Source: JAJTFW01 sp964584995
GTDB lineage: Bacteria > Bacteroidota > Bacteroidia > AKYH767-A > OLB10
Direction: 5' to 3'
NCBI GenBank assembly: GCA_964584995.1
Contig: CAZPCA010000095.1
Location: forward strand, 1-10,120
DNA: 10,120 bases
The notes beneath the pieces were generated by a model, which searched no databases, was not told the DNA's origin, and worked only from the letters and a program-made list of their open reading frames with translations. The position numbers and the translations under genes are program-made. Positions 8,801 to 10,120 of this stretch are shown here, piece after piece. Within the stretch, counting starts at the first letter, position 1. Every line of letters starts with the position of its first letter.

Positions 8801-9036
8801 CCATCAACAATCTGATGAAATACGCACAGGCAAAAAACGTCGTAGTGGAATTATCAGTAGAAAACTCCTTCGTATGCCTGAAAATCGAGGATGACGGAAT
8901 TGGTTTTGACCCTGAATTCACATCCGGAAATGGAATGAGAAACATGCAACGCAGAGCGGAAGAGTTGCAAGGAATGTTGTCTGTCTCCTCCAAGGAAGGT
9001 CAAGGCACCGCCATCCATCTCAAGTTCCTTCCCTGA
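5860..9036 (+). CDS. Propeller-type two-component sensor histidine kinase (Reg_prop, Y_Y_Y, HisKA_3, HATPase)
   Basis: The 1058-residue protein starts with a signal peptide (about 1-21, ending CLA before QQE). A long periplasmic part follows with two-component regulator propeller motifs: GYLWLLSENGLSRYDGYDF (53-71), HLWITT (325-330), QLWIGTNGNG (608-617) and ELWMGTNTG (652-660). Next comes a Y_Y_Y domain (about 748-820; FAALGFY, YAYRMDGLDNDW, PPGKYT) and one membrane segment (829-849). In the cytoplasm a HisKA_3 region holds the phosphoacceptor H869 in ARDLHDEIGS. The ATPase shows an N-box (KEAINNLMKYA, N983/N984), DDGIGFD (1011-1017) and GNGMRNM. By family knowledge it autophosphorylates H869 when its periplasmic domains sense a ligand and passes phosphate to a response regulator; the ligand is unknown. 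Unlike the hybrid sensors of gut Bacteroides it has no fused receiver or DNA-binding domain; the separate regulator starts 52 bp downstream with no terminator between. The start is supported by the signal peptide and the A-rich CACAAA leader. Confidence 0.95.
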   Translation: MAGRKSLVLWILLFFRFTCLAQQELTHYSFTLYNTSDGLAPGTVNSLWNDGEGYLWLLSENGLSRYDGYDFIHFRHKPGDSSTISSPHIVAAFKDAENNHVFVSANSLMHYDRTKRSFSVFHSFVDHRDYINHWNYNNETFVLFKRELIRYSKRKKGIAVIKIKNVNAELRNAQSFFIPSGILICSKNTHLFFDFKSSSFKPVDRRLRDGSSTELPLESGPDLLYSSAGNIYLSTPGHLYFYNSKSYCFTEIPARNTELNAARFSLEPVAARTGDYYYLLKQTGMLYRFFLPGGKVDSVSIWPQLEGIHPSRSNFKSLIVGKEGHLWITTHYSGFARIDCNNFEKGIVDQVWTGNSDIPFNNCAVLLDTDEQVIWTYAPAKGLVKIEKTYPLFQSYLNTSDTMELASQEFNIRSVVFTNDSIGVVATLNGVKVINIRTNSYESLRANPFTFDKGSYSDVNMDGQGNLYIAGWGNSKVFKVHPDFSAAVQIKLTASGKERGVALRSSCFFKNSMYWGSSQNSVYVYDTNSFFSSESVREIGLKRSKNAQNTGVIFQLVPLNNDKLLLGASTGIFVLSLLKDSIYRFSEDIRNEFAYADVRSLYIDRKQQLWIGTNGNGLYRYHLSDKTIKNYTAENGGLDNSVYSILADKKEELWMGTNTGIHFFDPKSDKFKSFSTKDGMSFSEYNTNAATLLPDKRMAFGGLSGLTVFEPEKVLIKTKPLRLVVSRILVNNMERTISDLVRLKHDEHYITFEFAALGFYRNDEIQYAYRMDGLDNDWINCGTRRFTNYANVPPGKYTMLIRAASPHGEWTGQILKIPIVIALPFYKTPLAIFMYILLLAGLSLIFILYRTRQRQQLQNIRDNIARDLHDEIGSNLSSISIFNEVAKDKLKRQSNELDTLHVLDKIGQYAQISQEAMNDIVWMIDSRNDRFENILIKMRTFAAETVGASDTVLHLRLDESLTDIRIDMGKRKNFYLIYKEAINNLMKYAQAKNVVVELSVENSFVCLKIEDDGIGFDPEFTSGNGMRNMQRRAEELQGMLSVSSKEGQGTAIHLKFLP

Positions 9037-9040
9037 GATA

Positions 9041-9052
9041 CCTAATCTTAGT
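9041..9052. promoter_or_regulatory. Imperfect copy of the CCTAA-N2-TTAGG dyad between kinase and regulator
   Basis: CCTAATCTTAGT begins 5 bp after the kinase stop. It keeps nine of the ten arm bases of CCTAA-N2-TTAGG (the last G is T). It might be an operator inside the operon or chance; an internal promoter is not clear, although TACCTTTA just before the regulator ATG loosely resembles a -7 box. Confidence 0.2.
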
Positions 9053-9088
9053 CAGCATTTCTGCTCATCAAATCCGTACCTTTACAAA

Positions 9089-9733
9089 ATGATTCGTGTG
9101 CTCGTTTTTGACGACAACAGAGGCCGACTGGAAAGCCTTGAACTTCTGATCAATCAGTCTGAAGATATGCTATGCGCAGGCACTTTTGAAAACTGCATGC
9201 AAATACAGCACCAGGTAAAAGCACTTAACCCCCAGGTCATTTTGATGGACATCGACATGCCCGGTGTCAATGGCATAGAGGGATTGAAAATCATCAGGCG
9301 TGAGTTCCCGGATGTGATGATCATCATGCAAACGGTTTTTGAGGATGAAGAAAAAATATTCGAAGCAGTCCGTAGTGGTGCCCATGGCTATTTTTTGAAA
9401 AAGACTCCTCCTGCCAAACTGATGGAAGGAATACGGGACGTTATGGAAGGGGGTGCCCCCATGACTCCCTCAGTTGCCAAAAAGGTACTGGAAGTCTTCC
9501 AGAATCAGTCTGCACCAAGAAATACGCAAAGCCCGCGATTCGATCTCACTCCGCGCGAACTTGAAATTCTATCCCATTTGGTAAAAGGGGCCAGTTATAA
9601 GATGATTGCCAGCGAATGCGGCATTTCCTGGCACACGGTGAATTCCCATTTTAAGAAAATCTACGAAAAACTCCACGTACATTCTGCAGCGGAAGCGATT
9701 TCAAAAGTCATCGAGCAAAAAATCCTACATTGA
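9089..9733 (+). CDS. NarL/LuxR-family response regulator
   Basis: This 214-residue protein has the normal length of the family. The receiver (about 1-120) shows the acidic pair D8-D9, phosphoacceptor D54 in VILMDIDMPG, conserved T82 and K104 within GYFLKK, so it should be phosphorylatable. The C-terminal GerE/LuxR helix-turn-helix (about 150-210) begins LTPRELEIL and continues with KMIASECGISWHTVNSHFKKIYEKL, in which W181-K190 would be the recognition helix. It is expected to receive phosphate from the kinase encoded just upstream and to bind DNA as a dimer. The two genes are 52 bp apart on the same strand and share the ACAAA-ATG start context without a Shine-Dalgarno sequence. A strong terminator follows 47 bp after the stop. 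Targets are not shown by the sequence; the palindromes upstream of the operon and of the divergent surface-protein gene are the best candidates. Confidence 0.96.
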   Translation: MIRVLVFDDNRGRLESLELLINQSEDMLCAGTFENCMQIQHQVKALNPQVILMDIDMPGVNGIEGLKIIRREFPDVMIIMQTVFEDEEKIFEAVRSGAHGYFLKKTPPAKLMEGIRDVMEGGAPMTPSVAKKVLEVFQNQSAPRNTQSPRFDLTPRELEILSHLVKGASYKMIASECGISWHTVNSHFKKIYEKLHVHSAAEAISKVIEQKILH

Positions 9734-9780
9734 TACGCTTGTAAAATTTGAATATTCCTTCATGCGTTGACAGGAATGAG

Positions 9781-9814
9781 AAGCGGGGACACTTCAAGTA
9801 TCCCCGCTTTTTTT
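9781..9814 (+). terminator. Intrinsic terminator of the sensor-regulator operon
   Basis: AAGCGGGGA (9781-9789) pairs perfectly with TCCCCGCTT (9801-9809), and the T-run 9808-9814 overlaps the base of the stem. It lies between the convergent ends of the regulator (9733) and the minus-strand gene (9828). On the minus strand the same hairpin is followed only by CTCATT, so it serves the plus strand best but may also slow minus-strand transcription. Confidence 0.88.
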
Positions 9815-9827
9815 ACCAACTAGTTTA

Positions 9828-10120
9828 TCAAGGATGTACCGATGAAACGAAGTTGGTAATGTTGTTGTCCAGGATGACCTGATCAAAGAAGTCAACCAGA
9901 CCATCTCCGGTGAGATCGCTCACCGTGTATCCCGTAGCGAAAATCGCCACGTCGTTATCGAGTACGACCTGATCGAAGAAGTCCACTACTTCATCCTGCG
10001 GTGCAAGATCGCCGCTATAGAGCGCCCATACGCCGGGAGCCACCTCCGTGAGGTTACTGCCGAAGGCCTGTGTGGCCGCAGTCGTGAAATCGTAGCTTGT
10101 GCTCGCAGCCATTGTCACCG
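9828..10120 (-). CDS. C-terminal end of a probable secreted protein with duplicated dockerin-like acidic repeats (5' end outside window)
   Basis: Ninety-seven codons are visible, ending in a TGA at 9830-9828; the frame is open at the right edge. The GTG at 10118 is very unlikely to be the true start because the visible part resembles only the tail of longer proteins. The sequence YDFTTAATQAFGSN, then APGVWALYSGD, then two acidic repeats is a recurring C-terminal pattern of large exported Bacteroidota proteins. Repeat 1 is GDLAPQDEVVDFFDQVVLDND; repeat 2 is SDLTGDGLVDFFDQVILDNN, about 36 residues later. Repeat 2 keeps a D-x-x-x-D-G-x-x-D-x-x-D spacing close to dockerin/EF-hand calcium loops. 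In repeat 1 the second loop position is Q-D-E rather than G-D-G, so calcium binding there is doubtful. The function of the whole protein cannot be told from this end. It converges on the regulator gene, with the hairpin at 9781-9809 between them. Confidence 0.8.
   Translation of the reverse strand, partial: VTMAASTSYDFTTAATQAFGSNLTEVAPGVWALYSGDLAPQDEVVDFFDQVVLDNDVAIFATGYTVSDLTGDGLVDFFDQVILDNNITNFVSSVHP

Noticed and set aside
6264..8993. Minus-strand frames inside the sensor kinase
   Set aside because: The plus-strand frame carries all kinase, Y_Y_Y and propeller motifs; the opposite frames show none.
9753..9777. Inverted repeat ATTCCT/AGGAAT after the regulator stop
   Set aside because: Only 6 bp with a long loop, and the strong terminator directly follows; not worth a separate call.

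Overview
The window reads as a Bacteroidota chromosome, probably a Chitinophagales/Saprospirales-type relative. The evidence is the gene types: a giant asparagine/threonine-rich beta-helix surface protein, a periplasmic propeller plus Y_Y_Y sensor kinase, and a secreted protein with a duplicated acidic C-terminal repeat. Starts also lack Shine-Dalgarno sequences and have A-rich leaders (ACAAA-ATG before both regulators). The genus cannot be read from the sequence.

Layout. (1) Positions 1-5296, minus strand: one uninterrupted reading frame of 1765 visible codons with its N-terminus in the window and its C-terminus beyond base 1. It encodes an exported repetitive beta-helix protein built as beta-helix module 1, a DIGADEY-type end motif, one fibronectin type III domain, then beta-helix module 2, which starts with the same head as module 1. 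(2) Positions 5297-5859: a 563-bp divergent intergenic region with no convincing ORF. It holds an orphan minus-strand intrinsic terminator, a possible short RNA, repeated CCTAAT/ATTAGG motifs including a perfect 12-bp palindrome, a G8 tract and a nested inverted repeat. (3) Positions 5860-9733, plus strand: a two-gene operon of a 1058-aa sensor histidine kinase and a 214-aa NarL/LuxR-type response regulator, closed by a strong terminator at 9781-9814. (4) Positions 9828-10120, minus strand: the C-terminal end of another large, probably secreted, protein with two dockerin-like acidic repeats; its N-terminus lies right of the window.

How it may work together (inference): the kinase senses something in the periplasm through its propeller and signals to the regulator, which binds DNA through a LuxR-type helix-turn-helix. 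The divergent surface-protein gene and the palindromes in the shared upstream region make that gene, the pair itself, or both the natural candidate targets. The most unusual parts are the duplicated modular architecture of the surface protein and the crowded intergenic region; nothing here is a clearly unknown enzyme system.
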